Below are positions 47,007 to 57,798 of a stretch of DNA of 64,000 bases, piece after piece. A model generated the notes under the pieces. The model searched no databases and had not been told where the DNA came from. It saw nothing but the letters and a program-made list of their open reading frames with translations. The stretch covers positions 62,001-126,000 of the forward strand of contig NZ_JAYGHP010000002.1 of assembly GCF_034932065.1 (NCBI RefSeq). Reading direction: 5' to 3'. The first letter of the stretch is position 1. The number at the start of each line of letters is the position of its first letter. Position numbers and translations under genes: made by a program. This DNA comes from Crocosphaera sp. UHCC 0190. Lineage in GTDB: Bacteria > Cyanobacteriota > Cyanobacteriia > Cyanobacteriales > Microcystaceae.

Positions 47007-47034
47007 GTAGAAGTCAACGGTCGTTGACCCCTAC
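47007..47034. repeat. Diverged R1-like palindrome
   Basis: GTAGAAGTCAACGG and TCGTTGACCCCTAC. The pattern is that of R1 with GTCAAC in place of GCGAAC, so it may be a sister subfamily. It lies downstream of the GT9 gene. Confidence 0.6.
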
Positions 47035-47072
47035 AACATCCACATCTGTAGTCCAAGTTGATGAAAATGGTA

Positions 47073-48008
47073 TTAACTACGCCAAATTTTTTCCAGCACT
47101 GTGCTTGCTTGAATATCCGCTAGATTATAGGTAGGCGATTGAATCCCAATATATTTATCTTGACTGGGGGGTAGTCGTTTTGTTGCCTCAGTTTTGCCAA
47201 ATAAAGCAACGGTATAAGTGCCAACAGCTACTGCTAACTGTAAAGGGGTGCTATCAGTACACACCATCAAATTAGCCCCGGCGATCATGGCAGCTAAACG
47301 CCCCACACCACTCGGTTTAATTACCTTAAGGTTGGGACAACTTTCTTGAACCATCTTCACCCATGCTTCATTACCTGCCCATTGTAGGAGAACAATGGGG
47401 ATTGAGGGCTGTTTTTGCTGCATATTATTAATAATATTGCTCCACTGCGGCACAGGATAGCATTCACCAAACCCACCACACAAAATAATATAGCCGCTTT
47501 CTTGGAGTAAGAGGCGTTTTTGCTCCCCTTCGGCCCAACTAATATCATCTTTGGGGACGGCAATTTTCAGGGGAGGACAGGGGGTTTGCATTCCTAGTCC
47601 TTGTATCAGATCGTGATACATATAGGCGGCATATTGTTCGGTTTTTTGGGGAACGGTGTTCGATAAAAACCAAGCCGTTGAGGTTTGATAACCGATACAT
47701 AAGGGGATACCATTTAACCAAAACAGTAGTCCCAAAGTCCAGCGTTTATCTAGGGTGAAAGCCACATCATACTCGCGATCGCGGATCATCCCTAATAAGT
47801 TTAAATAATCGGCTAATCCATTGCGATCTTGGTAGTCAAACATCAGGACTTCGTGAACGTGAGGACACACCCGATAGGCTGCTTTGGCACGGGGTTCTAC
47901 GATCACATCGATCATGGCGTTGGGATATTGAGTTTTGAGGTCTTCCAAGGTTGGAAAAAATAAAATTTGTTCGCCAATTTCCCCAGGAACCAGGGCTAGT
48001 ATTCGCAT
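47073..48008 (-). CDS. Glycosyltransferase family 9 protein
   Basis: 311 residues. MRILALVPGEIGEQILFFPT, then DVIVEPRAKAAYRVCPHVHE, GYIILCGGFGECYPVPQWSN near residue 170, and LMVCTDSTPLQLAVAVGTYT near 250 fit the ADP-heptose:LPS heptosyltransferase family (GT9). In cyanobacteria such proteins are often involved in surface polysaccharides, but the acceptor is not known. The family's usual GDSG/H-type motif appears as CTDSTP. Single gene. Confidence 0.87.
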   Translation of the reverse strand: MRILALVPGEIGEQILFFPTLEDLKTQYPNAMIDVIVEPRAKAAYRVCPHVHEVLMFDYQDRNGLADYLNLLGMIRDREYDVAFTLDKRWTLGLLFWLNGIPLCIGYQTSTAWFLSNTVPQKTEQYAAYMYHDLIQGLGMQTPCPPLKIAVPKDDISWAEGEQKRLLLQESGYIILCGGFGECYPVPQWSNIINNMQQKQPSIPIVLLQWAGNEAWVKMVQESCPNLKVIKPSGVGRLAAMIAGANLMVCTDSTPLQLAVAVGTYTVALFGKTEATKRLPPSQDKYIGIQSPTYNLADIQASTVLEKIWRS

Positions 48009-48657
48009 AAAACTCTGATGTTTGTTAGTGAGCTATAATAAGGGGTTTCAAATTTGAAGGGACACACAGTAGGTCAATTACTTCCGTCTCGCTTCAATTA
48101 AGGCAGTTAAACCCTCAAACATATTATCTTAACCCTGTCAACATCTTGCTAATACTTCATTAACACTTCATCTTTGTTAGAGGTTGCTTGTCTTGATTCT
48201 ACTGAGAGGACAACCGAAGGATCACTGAATTGCTCTGATTTATAATATAAATTAATCAATAAATTATCTTGATTTTAAAATAACAATCAATCAGTTTTTC
48301 TTGCTCTTGACAAGTAATGATAATTTTTATCAATAGCTAAGGAGGTTACGCCTTTCTGGTATACTTCAATTAAGTTAAAAATCTACAGCCAGTGTGTCTT
48401 GTCCTAAAATAGTCCCCACAAGTCTCATTTTCTCGTTATCTTCCACTAATCTTTATGGAATTTCTCCTGATTTTACTGTTTTTTTATTCTTTATTTTGAG
48501 CCTTTGTACTATTTTGGTTTGAGTATAATTGCTTATGTCTTGACAAAATAACTAAATTATGTATTGGAGAAAATCAAGAATTTAAACAATAAAAGAACAA
48601 ACAAAAGTATTAGGTTGCATAAATCATCACGACCTAACCTACCAGACAAAAATGTCG
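48009..48657. other. Geneless 649-base gap with Fur-like site
   Basis: No ORF above noise. It contains a TTGACA at 48307-48312 followed by a Fur-box-like inverted repeat (48313-48331). The sequence after it (CTAAGGAGGTTACGCC and so on) is not protein-coding and could be a small RNA. Apart from that, A/T-rich DNA. Confidence 0.6.
48307..48334 (+). promoter_or_regulatory. Candidate promoter with Fur-box-like operator
   Basis: The 19-mer at 48313-48331 matches GATAATGATAATCATTATC at 15 of 19 positions by eye, and contains the dyad TGATAATTTTTATCA. TTGACA lies directly upstream at 48307-48312. A -10 hexamer is weaker (TATCAA at 48328-48333). Confidence 0.45.
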
Positions 48658-50001
48658 TCAAAAAATCGGTTCTCCTGTTAAACTAAATGCCCGAACTTCA
48701 GTAATTTTCACCTTAACTAATTGCCCTTTTAGCTCGTTAATATTCCCCTTAAAAAAGGTCAAACGATTTCCTCCAGTTCTTCCCATCACTTGAGTGGTAT
48801 CTTTATGGTTTTCATCTTCTACTAATACAGTTTCAATGCGTCCTAAATATCGTTGAGAACGTTCAGCAGCTTTTTGTTCCACTAAATGATTTAACCTCTG
48901 TAAGCGATCGCTTTTTACTTCTTCACTTAATTGATTATCCCACAAAGCGGCAGGAGTACCAGGACGAGGGGAATAAGCGGCCGTATTGAGTAGATCAAAG
49001 CCAATATCATCGACTAATTTTAAGGTCTTATCAAACTGTTCTTCTGTTTCTCCAGGAAATCCAACAATGGCATCTGCACTGATAGAAGCATCAGGCATAT
49101 ATGACCGAATTTTATCAATAATTTGTCGGTATTTCTCATGAGTATAGCCCCGTTTCATAGCTTTTAAGATCTCATTATCTCCAGACTGGAAAGGAATATG
49201 AAAATGCTCACAAACTTTTGGCAATTCATGACAAGCACGAATCAATCTTTCGGTAAAATAACGGGGATGACTGGTAGCAAATCTTAGTCTTTCAATCCCA
49301 GGAATATCATGTACTTGATATAATAAATCCGTCAAAGTATGTTGATGTCTTCCCGTTTCTGTTACCCCTGGTAAATCTCTACCATAAGCATCAATATTTT
49401 GCCCTAACAAAGTAATTTCTTTGTAACCTTGTTTTCCCAATAATTCCATTTCAGCATAAATCGCTTCTGGTGTGCGAGATTGTTCAACCCCTCTAACATT
49501 AGGAACAACACAATAACTACACCGTTCATTACAGCCATAAATAATATTAACCCAAGCCGTTACCGTACTATCTCGACGAGGTTTAGTAATATCTTCAACA
49601 ATATGAAGTGCTTCAGTCGCAACGACTTGATTTCCGTCAAAAACTTGTGTTAATAAGTCTTCTAAACGGTTAGCGTGTTGGGGCCCCATAACTAAGTCTA
49701 ATTCAGGAACTCGTCTTAAGATTTTTTCCCCTTCTTGTTGAGCCACACAACCTGCTACAATTAAGGTTAAATCAGGATTTTCATGTTTCCTTTTTGCTTG
49801 TCTTCCTAAATAAGAATAGACTTTTTGTTCCGCATTATCTCGAATGGTACAAGTATTATATAGAATTAAATCAGCCCCATTGGGATCTTCTGACCATAAA
49901 AACCCCATATCTTCTAAAATACCCGCCATGCGTTCCGAGTCAGCTTTATTCATCTGACAGCCAAAGGTAGTGATATGATAGCGTCGTTGGGAGGTAGTCA
50001 T
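48658..50001 (-). CDS. miaB: tRNA-2-methylthio-N6-dimethylallyladenosine synthase
   Basis: 447 residues. The N-terminal UPF0004 domain contributes three cluster cysteines ([41 protein letters not shown]). The radical-SAM motif is [16 protein letters not shown] near residue 155, and the C-terminal TRAM domain ends [10 protein letters not shown]. It methylthiolates i6A37 of tRNA using a second iron-sulfur cluster. Length and domain order are normal. It is monocistronic. Confidence 0.96.
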   Translation of the reverse strand: MTTSQRRYHITTFGCQMNKADSERMAGILEDMGFLWSEDPNGADLILYNTCTIRDNAEQKVYSYLGRQAKRKHENPDLTLIVAGCVAQQEGEKILRRVPELDLVMGPQHANRLEDLLTQVFDGNQVVATEALHIVEDITKPRRDSTVTAWVNIIYGCNERCSYCVVPNVRGVEQSRTPEAIYAEMELLGKQGYKEITLLGQNIDAYGRDLPGVTETGRHQHTLTDLLYQVHDIPGIERLRFATSHPRYFTERLIRACHELPKVCEHFHIPFQSGDNEILKAMKRGYTHEKYRQIIDKIRSYMPDASISADAIVGFPGETEEQFDKTLKLVDDIGFDLLNTAAYSPRPGTPAALWDNQLSEEVKSDRLQRLNHLVEQKAAERSQRYLGRIETVLVEDENHKDTTQVMGRTGGNRLTFFKGNINELKGQLVKVKITEVRAFSLTGEPIF

Positions 50002-50266
50002 GATCTCAAATCTAAGAGGAGGGGATAGGGATAAGTGTCCAGTCTTTCATTATATATTCTTTAGTTGAAAACTGACAGGGATTTATTAGGTCTAATTCAT
50101 GAATTTCCCTAGCAAAGTTAGAAGTTATACAGACATTATCTGATTTTTTAGCTAGACAAAACTGTCAATAATCATAAAAAATTAATTATGTTAATTGCTG
50201 ATCTGAAATTTACTTGCTATAACAATATTTAACTGAAATGATGTTATTTTAATAGAAGGAGTCAAG

Positions 50267-50785
50267 GTGTATTTAAACAAGTTTTATTATTTATCATTAT
50301 TTCTCACAATTTTGAGTAATTTATATTTAGTCAGACCAATCTTGAGTTATAGTATTGATCATTCCAACTTGAAAAGACCTGGGGATTTAGTTACTCAAAA
50401 TTACATCTCAGATCCCGACTTAAATGACTTATTAATTCAAGGAATGGAAAAAGGAATCCAAGGAGATTATCAAGGGGCGATCGCAGATTTTACAGCCGTT
50501 CTCCAAATTAATTCCTCTGAAATTGAAGCCTATTATAACCGGGGAATTGCCTATGGTAGAATCAATAATTATCAAGCTGCGATCGCAGATTTTGATCGTG
50601 CCTTAAGTTTAGATAAAGAAGCCGCATATATCTATATAGAAAGAGCAAAAATTGGTCTAAAGCTTGGTAATTATCAAAGGGCAATAGATGACGTAAAAAC
50701 AGCGATGAAATTGTTCCAAAAACAGGGCAATACCGATGGATATCAAGAAGCACAAAAACTGCTGAAAAAAATGCAGTCATCTTGA
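50267..50785 (+). CDS. Secreted TPR-repeat protein
   Basis: 172 residues from the GTG at 50267, which has AAGGAG 8 bases upstream. Residues 1-30 look like a signal peptide or membrane anchor (YLSLFLTILSNLYLV). Three tetratricopeptide units follow at about 62-165 (GMEKGIQGDYQGAIADFTAV, YYNRGIAYGRINNYQAAIAD, YIERAKIGLKLGNYQRAIDD). TPR proteins mediate protein contacts; the partner is unknown. It sits 70 bases upstream of the IMPase-family gene on the same strand. Confidence 0.8.
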   Translation: MYLNKFYYLSLFLTILSNLYLVRPILSYSIDHSNLKRPGDLVTQNYISDPDLNDLLIQGMEKGIQGDYQGAIADFTAVLQINSSEIEAYYNRGIAYGRINNYQAAIADFDRALSLDKEAAYIYIERAKIGLKLGNYQRAIDDVKTAMKLFQKQGNTDGYQEAQKLLKKMQSS

Positions 50786-50875
50786 GACAATTCAATTTTA
50801 AAATTTTGGACATTCAGAAGGTTCCCTTTTCCTTTAAAATTACATAGAGAGCAATTATTGAGGCTGAGGGACATT

Positions 50876-51748
50876 TTGGAAATTACACAAACAAAAAAAT
50901 TAGAAGAAATTGAAGCGATCGCCCGTTCCGTGGGTTGGGGTGCCTCTAAAATTTTACGTTCCTACTATCGAGGGGAAGCAAATCAAGGGGATTTAGAGGT
51001 TAATGAGAACAAAAAAGATGGCCCCGTAACTGCGGCTGATCTCGCAGCAAATAGCTATATTTTAGAGAAATTACAAGCCGCTTTTCCTGAAGACACTTTT
51101 GGTTATCTTAGTGAAGAAACCCATAAAGGAACTGATCCCATTCCTCAAGATTGGGTGTGGATTATTGATCCCCTAGATGGGACTAGGGATTTTATTGATA
51201 AAACCGGAGAATATGCCTTACATATTGCCTTAGCTTATCAAGGTCGTCCCGTAGTAGCCATTGTTGCTATTCCAGAAGCGGAAAAAGTCTATTTTGCCAG
51301 TAAAAATCATGGTACTTTTGTAGAAACGGCTGATGGAAAAATCACCCCGATTAAAGTTTCAGAACGTCATCAAATGGGAGACTTATTTTTAGTGGTAAGT
51401 CGCACCCATCGGGATGCTCGTTTTCAAGCCTTAATTGATGCCCTTCCCTTAAAAGATCGTAATTATATGGGCAGTGTTGGCGGTAAAATTTCCACAATTC
51501 TCGAACAAAAATCCGATGTTTATATCTCTTTATCAGGAAAATCTGCGGCCAAAGATTGGGATTTTGCCGCACCAGAATTAATCCTAACAGAAGCCGGAGG
51601 AAAATTCACTCATTTTAACGGCGATCCCTTAATTTATAACCGAGGAGATGTACGTCAATGGGGTGGTTTGATGGCAAGTAATGGTCATTGTCATCAAACA
51701 TTATGTCAACAAGCTACAGAAATTTTAGCAAAAATTGATGCTAATTAG
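50876..51748 (+). CDS. Inositol monophosphatase/CysQ family phosphatase
   Basis: 290 residues from the TTG at 50876, chosen because GAGGG lies five bases before it; another in-frame TTG at 50858 would add six residues. No ATG occurs near the start. Motifs are GPVTAADLAANSYI near residue 60, WVWIIDPLDGTRDFIDKTG near 96 (metal site), and DWDFAAPELILTEAGG near 225. Family members hydrolyse 3'-phosphoadenosine 5'-phosphate (CysQ), inositol phosphates or fructose-1,6-bisphosphate. CysQ-like activity is the likeliest for a cyanobacterium, but this is an inference. It converges with gyrA. Confidence 0.87.
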   Translation: MEITQTKKLEEIEAIARSVGWGASKILRSYYRGEANQGDLEVNENKKDGPVTAADLAANSYILEKLQAAFPEDTFGYLSEETHKGTDPIPQDWVWIIDPLDGTRDFIDKTGEYALHIALAYQGRPVVAIVAIPEAEKVYFASKNHGTFVETADGKITPIKVSERHQMGDLFLVVSRTHRDARFQALIDALPLKDRNYMGSVGGKISTILEQKSDVYISLSGKSAAKDWDFAAPELILTEAGGKFTHFNGDPLIYNRGDVRQWGGLMASNGHCHQTLCQQATEILAKIDAN

Positions 51749-51776
51749 CTTATTCGATAGTCTAGGGCTATTGAAA

Positions 51777-51810
51777 ACCCCAACTTCATCGTAACAAGTT
51801 GGGGTGGTTT
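51777..51810. terminator. Bidirectional terminator between IMPase-family gene and gyrA
   Basis: ACCCCAACTT (51777-51786) pairs perfectly with AAGTTGGGGT (51796-51805); T-tracts are present in both directions. Confidence 0.8.
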
Positions 51811-51811
51811 A

Positions 51812-54397
51812 TTACTCTGTTATTATCTCTTCTTCCCCTTCTATTTCTTCCCCTTCTACTGCCGGAGGAACTAAGGCCACAGCAGCGATCGCATCATCCC
51901 CATCTAACCGTTGTACCCTGACTCCCGTTGCTGTCCGAGACTGCAAGGAAATGGCATCCACCGCCTGACGAATAATAATACCTCGGTTAGAGACGATCAT
52001 TAATTCATCCCCCCCATGAACCACATGAAGGGAGGCTAAACGATCCTCTGGAGACTTAAACTTAATGGCCCGGACTCCCATACCGGCCCGTCGTTGTAAA
52101 CGGAATTTGGATACGGGAACCCGCTTACCATAACCCCCATTGGTAATGGCAAGTATCCAGGGGCCTGAACTGGTATCTTCTTCAATTAACTCTTCTGTTT
52201 CATTCTCTAAGATGTCCTCGTCTTCCTCGTCCTCCGCATTCTCAATACTTGCGATCACCTGACTCGGCAGAATATCCATGCTAATCAATTCATCCCCTTT
52301 TTTCAGTTTCATGGACTTAACGCCTCTGGTTGATCGGCCTAGGGGTCGCAGTTGTTGGTTATCGGCATAGAAATGAATGGCCATCCCCTGACGGGTTCCT
52401 AAAATAACACTGTCTTCCTCTCGGGCCAGTCGTACCCAGCGCAGTTGATCCCCATCCGCTAAGGAAATGGCAATTAATCCATTTGTCCGAATATTACTAA
52501 AGGCCGAAAGGGCGGTTTTTTTAATGTAACCATTGCGGGTTAACATCACTAAGAAAACATCTTCGCTAAACTCACTCACCGCTACGATAGAGGTAATTTT
52601 CTCATCTTTGGGAATGGGTAACATTTGTACGATGGGGGTACCTCTGGCAGTACGAGAGGCGGCGGGGATATGATAAGCACTGACGTTATAGACAACCCCG
52701 CGATCGCTAAAAAAGAGTACATGATCGTGGTCACAACAGCTTAAAAAGTGTTCTACGACATCATCTTCTTTGATTTTTGCGGCGGCTTTCCCTCTGGTGG
52801 CCCGTTGTTGGGCCGCAAAGGTACTTACAGGCATCCGTTTGATGTATCCTTGTTCTGTTAAGAGGATAATCGCTTGTTCGTTAGCAATTAAGTCAGTATC
52901 AACGATTTCCCCGTCATCTTGCACAATTTGAGTGCGTCGGGGAGTGGCATGAATTGACTTAATTTGGGCCAGTTCTTCCTCAATAATGGCTTCAATCCGT
53001 TCTCGTTTGGCTAAAATATCCTGTAGGTCAGCAATTTTAGCCTGTAATTCTTCATGTTCGCCGTGAATTTTTTCGGCTTCTAAGGCCGTCAGACGACGCA
53101 ACTGCATTTGTAGAATTGCATCCGCTTGCACGGCGGATAAGCCAAATTGTTCAATTAATTGTTCTTTCGCGGTGGCGGTATCAGCGGCCCCGCGAATTAA
53201 TTGAATGACGGCATCTAAATTCTCTAGGGCAATGAGTAACCCTTGTAACAGGTGATCTCGTTCTTCTGCTTTGCGTAATTCGTATTGCGTCCGACGGGTA
53301 ATGGTTTCAACCCGAAATTCTAGGAAAACTGTGAGAAATTCTCTGAGGGTTAATAGTTGGGGTTCTCCATTGACTAAGGCCAACATATTGGCCCCAAAAT
53401 TGGCTTGAACAGGGGTTTGTTTATAAATATTGTTGAGAACGACTCTGGGATAAGCATCCCGTTTGAGTTCGATCACCACCCGCATTCCATCACGATCGCT
53501 TTCATCCCGAATATCGGAAATACCTTCAATTCGTTTGTCGTTAACTAATTCGGCAATGCGTTCAATTAAAGCTGCTTTATTGGTTTGATAGGGTAATTCG
53601 GTGATAATAATGGCATCTTTGTCTGGCCGGCCCCTGTGTTCGATGGTTTCAATTTGGGCTACCCCACGCATGGTAATAGAACCCCGTCCCCCATGGTAGG
53701 CATCTTCAATCCCTGATCGCCCTAAAATCTGTCCTCCGGTGGGAAAGTCGGGGCCGGGTATAATTTTGATTAAGTCTTTGTTGGTTAAGTCTGGGTTGTG
53801 GATTAAGGCGATCGTTCCGTCGATTAATTCCCCTAAGTTATGGGGGGGAATATTGGTGGCCATGCCTACTGCAATGCCAGAAGAACCGTTGAGGAGAAGT
53901 TGGGGAATTCTGGCCGGAAGAACCACGGGTTCTTGCTGCGAGCCATCAAAGTTATCGGCAAAATCAACCGTTTCTGATTCAATATCCCTTAAGAGGGCAT
54001 TAGTTGATAGGGTTTGCAGGCGACACTCAGTGTAACGCATGGCCGCCGGGGGGTCGTTATCCACTGAGCCAAAGTTTCCATGGCCTTCAATGAGGGGATC
54101 GCGCATGGAAAAATTCTGGGCCATCCGTACTAGGGCATCATAGACTGCCGTGTCCCCGTGAGGGTGGTATTTCCCTAAGACTTCCCCCACGACACGGGCG
54201 CATTTACGAAAGGGACGATCAGGGGTCAAACCCAGTTCATACATGGCGTAGAGAATGCGACGATGGACTGGTTTTAACCCATCCCTCGCGTCGGGTAATG
54301 CCCGCCCTACAATGACGCTCATCGCGTATTCTAGGTAGGAACGGGACATCTCATTGCTCAAGTCTGTGGGAATGATCCGATCTTGAGGGGTTGTCAT
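51812..54397 (-). CDS. gyrA: DNA gyrase subunit A
   Basis: 861 residues from the ATG at 54397 ([17 protein letters not shown]); a TTG ten codons upstream is in frame. The breakage-reunion domain has the region [20 protein letters not shown], the [17 protein letters not shown] segment and catalytic Tyr122 in [10 protein letters not shown]. The C-terminal half carries the repeated beta-pinwheel blades of GyrA and a GyrA-box-like [12 protein letters not shown] near residue 775, which distinguishes it from ParC. An acidic stretch precedes the last blades. It introduces negative supercoils together with GyrB, which is not in this window. Confidence 0.94.
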   Translation of the reverse strand: MTTPQDRIIPTDLSNEMSRSYLEYAMSVIVGRALPDARDGLKPVHRRILYAMYELGLTPDRPFRKCARVVGEVLGKYHPHGDTAVYDALVRMAQNFSMRDPLIEGHGNFGSVDNDPPAAMRYTECRLQTLSTNALLRDIESETVDFADNFDGSQQEPVVLPARIPQLLLNGSSGIAVGMATNIPPHNLGELIDGTIALIHNPDLTNKDLIKIIPGPDFPTGGQILGRSGIEDAYHGGRGSITMRGVAQIETIEHRGRPDKDAIIITELPYQTNKAALIERIAELVNDKRIEGISDIRDESDRDGMRVVIELKRDAYPRVVLNNIYKQTPVQANFGANMLALVNGEPQLLTLREFLTVFLEFRVETITRRTQYELRKAEERDHLLQGLLIALENLDAVIQLIRGAADTATAKEQLIEQFGLSAVQADAILQMQLRRLTALEAEKIHGEHEELQAKIADLQDILAKRERIEAIIEEELAQIKSIHATPRRTQIVQDDGEIVDTDLIANEQAIILLTEQGYIKRMPVSTFAAQQRATRGKAAAKIKEDDVVEHFLSCCDHDHVLFFSDRGVVYNVSAYHIPAASRTARGTPIVQMLPIPKDEKITSIVAVSEFSEDVFLVMLTRNGYIKKTALSAFSNIRTNGLIAISLADGDQLRWVRLAREEDSVILGTRQGMAIHFYADNQQLRPLGRSTRGVKSMKLKKGDELISMDILPSQVIASIENAEDEEDEDILENETEELIEEDTSSGPWILAITNGGYGKRVPVSKFRLQRRAGMGVRAIKFKSPEDRLASLHVVHGGDELMIVSNRGIIIRQAVDAISLQSRTATGVRVQRLDGDDAIAAVALVPPAVEGEEIEGEEEIITE

Positions 54398-54593
54398 AGG
54401 GGGGTGAACTCCGTTTAAAGAATGCAAATTAGGGAAATATTGTCTTAAAAATTGACAAAAAAAGCCCCGTTATAATTAAAATTGTTAGATCGACTCTAGT
54501 CTCTCCTATTTTAACATAGCGAGACCCCAAAATCTGGCAATTGTAGAGGCAAAGTCTGGGTAATTTAGTTTATGAAATCTGCTTAAATCTCTA

Positions 54594-54621
54594 GTCGGGT
54601 TAATTCACGAATTAACCCGAC
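54594..54621. terminator. Perfect palindrome after the cyanoexosortase-partner gene
   Basis: GTCGGGTTAATT (54594-54605) pairs with AATTAACCCGAC (54610-54621). It lies six bases past the leftward gene's stop. No T-run follows, so it may stabilise the 3' end instead of terminating. Confidence 0.45.
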
Positions 54622-54627
54622 CTAAAA

Positions 54628-55314
54628 CTAAGGATAAGTTGATAATTTAGGTTTCCACCAACCATACCAGTCTGACCAAATTGTTTCTAAGGTCTGATAT
54701 TTTTTTTCTAAGGTTGTTGTTTCAAGATTGGCTTCAACAGGGGTTGATATAAGTGTCCATAAACAACCTGTTTCAAAGAGATCGTTTTGTCCTAAAATCC
54801 ACAAAAATGTTCTTTGGGGACTCCAGCCATATTTATATTTATTCTGAGTATATTGTTGTTCAGTGACAGTGTTTTCTCCTGCTTTATTAAGACAAGCGGT
54901 TAAATAAGCTTTATCTTCATACTGAAACATTCCATAATGACCAATTCCTTCCTGATTTTTGATATTCATTACCACAGTTGCTGGAGGGATTTTTGCTTCT
55001 TTAAAGAGCAGACGGCTAACGTTAGCCCCATCATATTGACGATAGCTTGTTTTAATCTCTAATTTTTCCCCATTGTTCTGATATTGATAGACTTGTATAT
55101 TATGGATTTCTGAAGGAGCCAATTTTGAGTCTATCATCTGCCATTCTTTGAGGGGAATTGTGGCTGGAAACTCAAATAAATCTTTTTTTGAGGATACCTC
55201 AGAATCCCCTTGAGATGATAGTACAAAAAAAGAACGAATAGTAACGCCGACTACTCCCAATAAAACAATAGCGATTAAGCTAATTCTAGCTTTTTGTATT
55301 GATAAAATTTCCAT
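54628..55314 (-). CDS. Cyanoexosortase A system-associated protein
   Basis: 228 residues. An N-terminal membrane helix (residues 10-30: ISLIAIVLLGVVGVTIRSFF) is followed by a soluble domain with EFPATIPLKEWQMIDSKLAP, IKTSYRQYDGANVSRLLF, and YGWSPQRTFLWILGQNDLF. This is the EpsI/DUF3485-like partner that follows cyanoexosortase genes. It is transcribed from the same strand, 56 bases after the exosortase. The exact biochemical role is unknown; it probably assists sorting of PEP-CTERM proteins. Confidence 0.82.
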   Translation of the reverse strand: MEILSIQKARISLIAIVLLGVVGVTIRSFFVLSSQGDSEVSSKKDLFEFPATIPLKEWQMIDSKLAPSEIHNIQVYQYQNNGEKLEIKTSYRQYDGANVSRLLFKEAKIPPATVVMNIKNQEGIGHYGMFQYEDKAYLTACLNKAGENTVTEQQYTQNKYKYGWSPQRTFLWILGQNDLFETGCLWTLISTPVEANLETTTLEKKYQTLETIWSDWYGWWKPKLSTYP

Positions 55315-55370
55315 CTTTGTCTCAAAAGTAAATTAATTTTTCTAAACATATTTTTTGCACAAAATATGTT

Positions 55371-56243
55371 TTATTCCTCATCTATTAGAAAATCTTCGTC
55401 AATTTCAGAAGTTAGGGTTAGGGAACGAACATAAGCAAACCAGCAAAAAACACCAAAAATCAAAACAGAAATTAAAGCAAAAATTAGACTGCCATCATCT
55501 CCATGCCAATATTCAAAAGCTTCTCTTTGAGAAGAGGCCACTAAAACAGCCATGATAGAAACCCGAATCGCATTGGTTATAAATCCAATAAAAACGGCAA
55601 CACTTAAACAAATTACTTGTTGAATTCGCTTAATTGGAATGATAAAAAGAAAGAGAACACCCACAAAAAACATCAGTAAAATACTCTCTACTCCAGAACA
55701 AGAACCATAGACTTCAACTCGTCCTGTTGGTAAGATAATAGATACTCCTTCTCGATAGGATTTAAACCCTGCTGTCCACAGAGAACCATTAGAAAATTTA
55801 GCGGTTAATTGCGGTAAATTAATGGCATTTAAAATTCCTGTTAAGATGCTAGAAGATGCTAAGAGAGCCAGAATTGTTAGTTCCTTCCAGTAGCTAGATA
55901 ATCCTTTAAAACCTGATGCCATTAATGCCAGTCCTACCCCACAAATCAAGGGAGAAACCGTTAAATGATAACCTACGGGTGACAAACTTCTAATCAAAAC
56001 AAAGATAATTAAAGTTGCCCCAAACACACTAGAAAAAACACTGCTATGAAATTTTAACTCATCTCGTTTATCCCAGATCAGAGAGGCGATCGCTAACCAG
56101 ACTAAAATACTCAAACTCATCAGGTTAGGAGCTTTAGAAAATTCTAGTACCGTCAGTTGTAATCCGGCTAAGGCAATTCCTAACGCCCCTAACCAGGCCC
56201 TAGGTTCCTGTAGAGAACTTTTCCATTCCATGATATTTTTCAT
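55371..56243 (-). CDS. crtA: Cyanoexosortase A
   Basis: 290 residues with about eight helices. The exosortase catalytic triad is visible: Cys in YGSCSGVESILLMFFV near residue 180, Arg in GFITNAIRVSIMAVLV near 222, and His in AFEYWHGDDGSLIFALIS near 248. This matches cyanoexosortase A, which is proposed to recognise C-terminal PEP-CTERM-type signals and cleave or anchor the proteins on the outside of the cell membrane. No recognisable substrate with a PEP-CTERM tail is present in this window. Confidence 0.88.
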   Translation of the reverse strand: MKNIMEWKSSLQEPRAWLGALGIALAGLQLTVLEFSKAPNLMSLSILVWLAIASLIWDKRDELKFHSSVFSSVFGATLIIFVLIRSLSPVGYHLTVSPLICGVGLALMASGFKGLSSYWKELTILALLASSSILTGILNAINLPQLTAKFSNGSLWTAGFKSYREGVSIILPTGRVEVYGSCSGVESILLMFFVGVLFLFIIPIKRIQQVICLSVAVFIGFITNAIRVSIMAVLVASSQREAFEYWHGDDGSLIFALISVLIFGVFCWFAYVRSLTLTSEIDEDFLIDEE

Positions 56244-56414
56244 CCCTGTGTCAATCTCAGAAGGACTAAAGTGTTAATTTTATATCTGCTAATTATATCT
56301 TAAATATCGTTAATTTTTGTGGCATTTTCATTTGATGATAGCAAGAATCGCGCTTTAATAAAACAAAGAATATTCATGATCAAACAAATTTATTGCTGCG
56401 ATAGAGAAATCTCC

Positions 56415-57743
56415 ATGAAAATCCTACGCCCTTTAATTCTTGTATTTTTAAGCTTTCTGCTCTTGATTTTTCCCATTAATAATGCTCTCGCATTTTGTGG
56501 ATTTTATGTGGCTAAAGCCGATGCCAAACTTTATAATCAAGCCTCTCAAGTCATTATTGCTAAGGATGGCAATCGTACGGTTTTAACCATGGCTAATGAT
56601 TATCAGGGAGCGGTGAAAGATTTTGCGATGGTTGTTCCGGTTCCAGTAATCTTAAAAGAAGAACAAGTGCATATTGGTGAACCCCAAATTCTTGAAAGAT
56701 TAGATGAATTTAGTGCGCCAAGATTAGTGGAATATTTTGATGCTGATCCTTGTAATCGTCCTTATCTTGAAGATGGAGCTTTCCGAATGCCAGCGGCTCC
56801 TTCAGCCTCATCTGAGATGAAAACCGGAAGACGTAATGCCTTAGGAGTAACGGTTGAGGAAGAGTTTACTGTCGGGGAATATGATATTGTAATTCTCAGT
56901 GCAAAAGAGTCTAATGGGTTAGAAATTTGGTTACGAAATAATGGCTATAAAATTCCCAATGGAGCGAGTCAACTTTTACGTCCTTATATTCAGCAAACTC
57001 TCAAATTTTTTGTGGCAAAAGTCAATTTAACTGAGTATAAAAATACTGGTTTTAAATCCCTACGTCCCCTCATGATGGCCTATGAATCACCTAAGTTTAT
57101 GTTACCCATTCGCTTAGGGATGCTCAATGCTAACGGAGAACAGGATTTAATTGTGTACTTATTATCTCCTAAAGGACAAGTTGAATTAACCAATTATCGA
57201 ACTGTTCAAGTACCTTCTGATGTAGATATTCCTGAATTTGTTCAAGGGGAATTTGCCCCATTTTATCAGGCAATGTTTAAAACAGCTTATGAAAAAAATG
57301 GCAAAAAAATTGCCTTTGTTGAATATGCTTGGAATATGGCCAGTTGCGATCCTTGTTCTGCTCAACCTTTAAACCCTGATGAACTCAGAAAAGCAGGAGT
57401 ATTTTGGTTAGATTCTAATTTCTCGAATCAAGTATTTATTACTCGTCTTCATGTGCGTTATGCTCGCCCAACTTTTCCTGAAGATTTACAATTTCAAGAA
57501 ACCGCTAATAATCAATTTTTCCAGGGAAGATATGTGATTCGTCATCCTTTTAAAGAAAAGCGAGATTGTGACGCTGCACAACCTTATTATAAATCGGTGA
57601 GAGAGCGACAAGAAACCGAAGCAAAAAACTTAGCCCAGTTAACGGGATGGAATTTGACAGAAATTCGCAAAAAAATTAATTTTATGGAGGGAGAAAATGT
57701 GCCTTGGTGGCGAAAACTTTGGGGGTTTTTAAAGGATAATTAA
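56415..57743 (+). CDS. DUF2330 family secreted protein
   Basis: 442 residues from the ATG at 56415 (MKILRPLILVFLSFLLLIFP). The first 27 residues form a signal peptide ending NNALAFCGFYV. The mature domain has YNQASQVIIAKDGNRTVLTM, VVPVPVILKEEQVHIGEP near residue 77, YDIVILSAKESNGLEIWLRN near 160 and SCDPCSAQPLNPDELRKAG near 315. Six or so cysteines suggest extracytoplasmic disulfides. DUF2330 has no known function. The start is divergent from the cyanoexosortase. Confidence 0.82.
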   Translation: MKILRPLILVFLSFLLLIFPINNALAFCGFYVAKADAKLYNQASQVIIAKDGNRTVLTMANDYQGAVKDFAMVVPVPVILKEEQVHIGEPQILERLDEFSAPRLVEYFDADPCNRPYLEDGAFRMPAAPSASSEMKTGRRNALGVTVEEEFTVGEYDIVILSAKESNGLEIWLRNNGYKIPNGASQLLRPYIQQTLKFFVAKVNLTEYKNTGFKSLRPLMMAYESPKFMLPIRLGMLNANGEQDLIVYLLSPKGQVELTNYRTVQVPSDVDIPEFVQGEFAPFYQAMFKTAYEKNGKKIAFVEYAWNMASCDPCSAQPLNPDELRKAGVFWLDSNFSNQVFITRLHVRYARPTFPEDLQFQETANNQFFQGRYVIRHPFKEKRDCDAAQPYYKSVRERQETEAKNLAQLTGWNLTEIRKKINFMEGENVPWWRKLWGFLKDN

Positions 57744-57798
57744 TAAAAGAAGCAATCGGATTCTATCTCACAAATGAGTTAACATAGAATCAAGCAAC

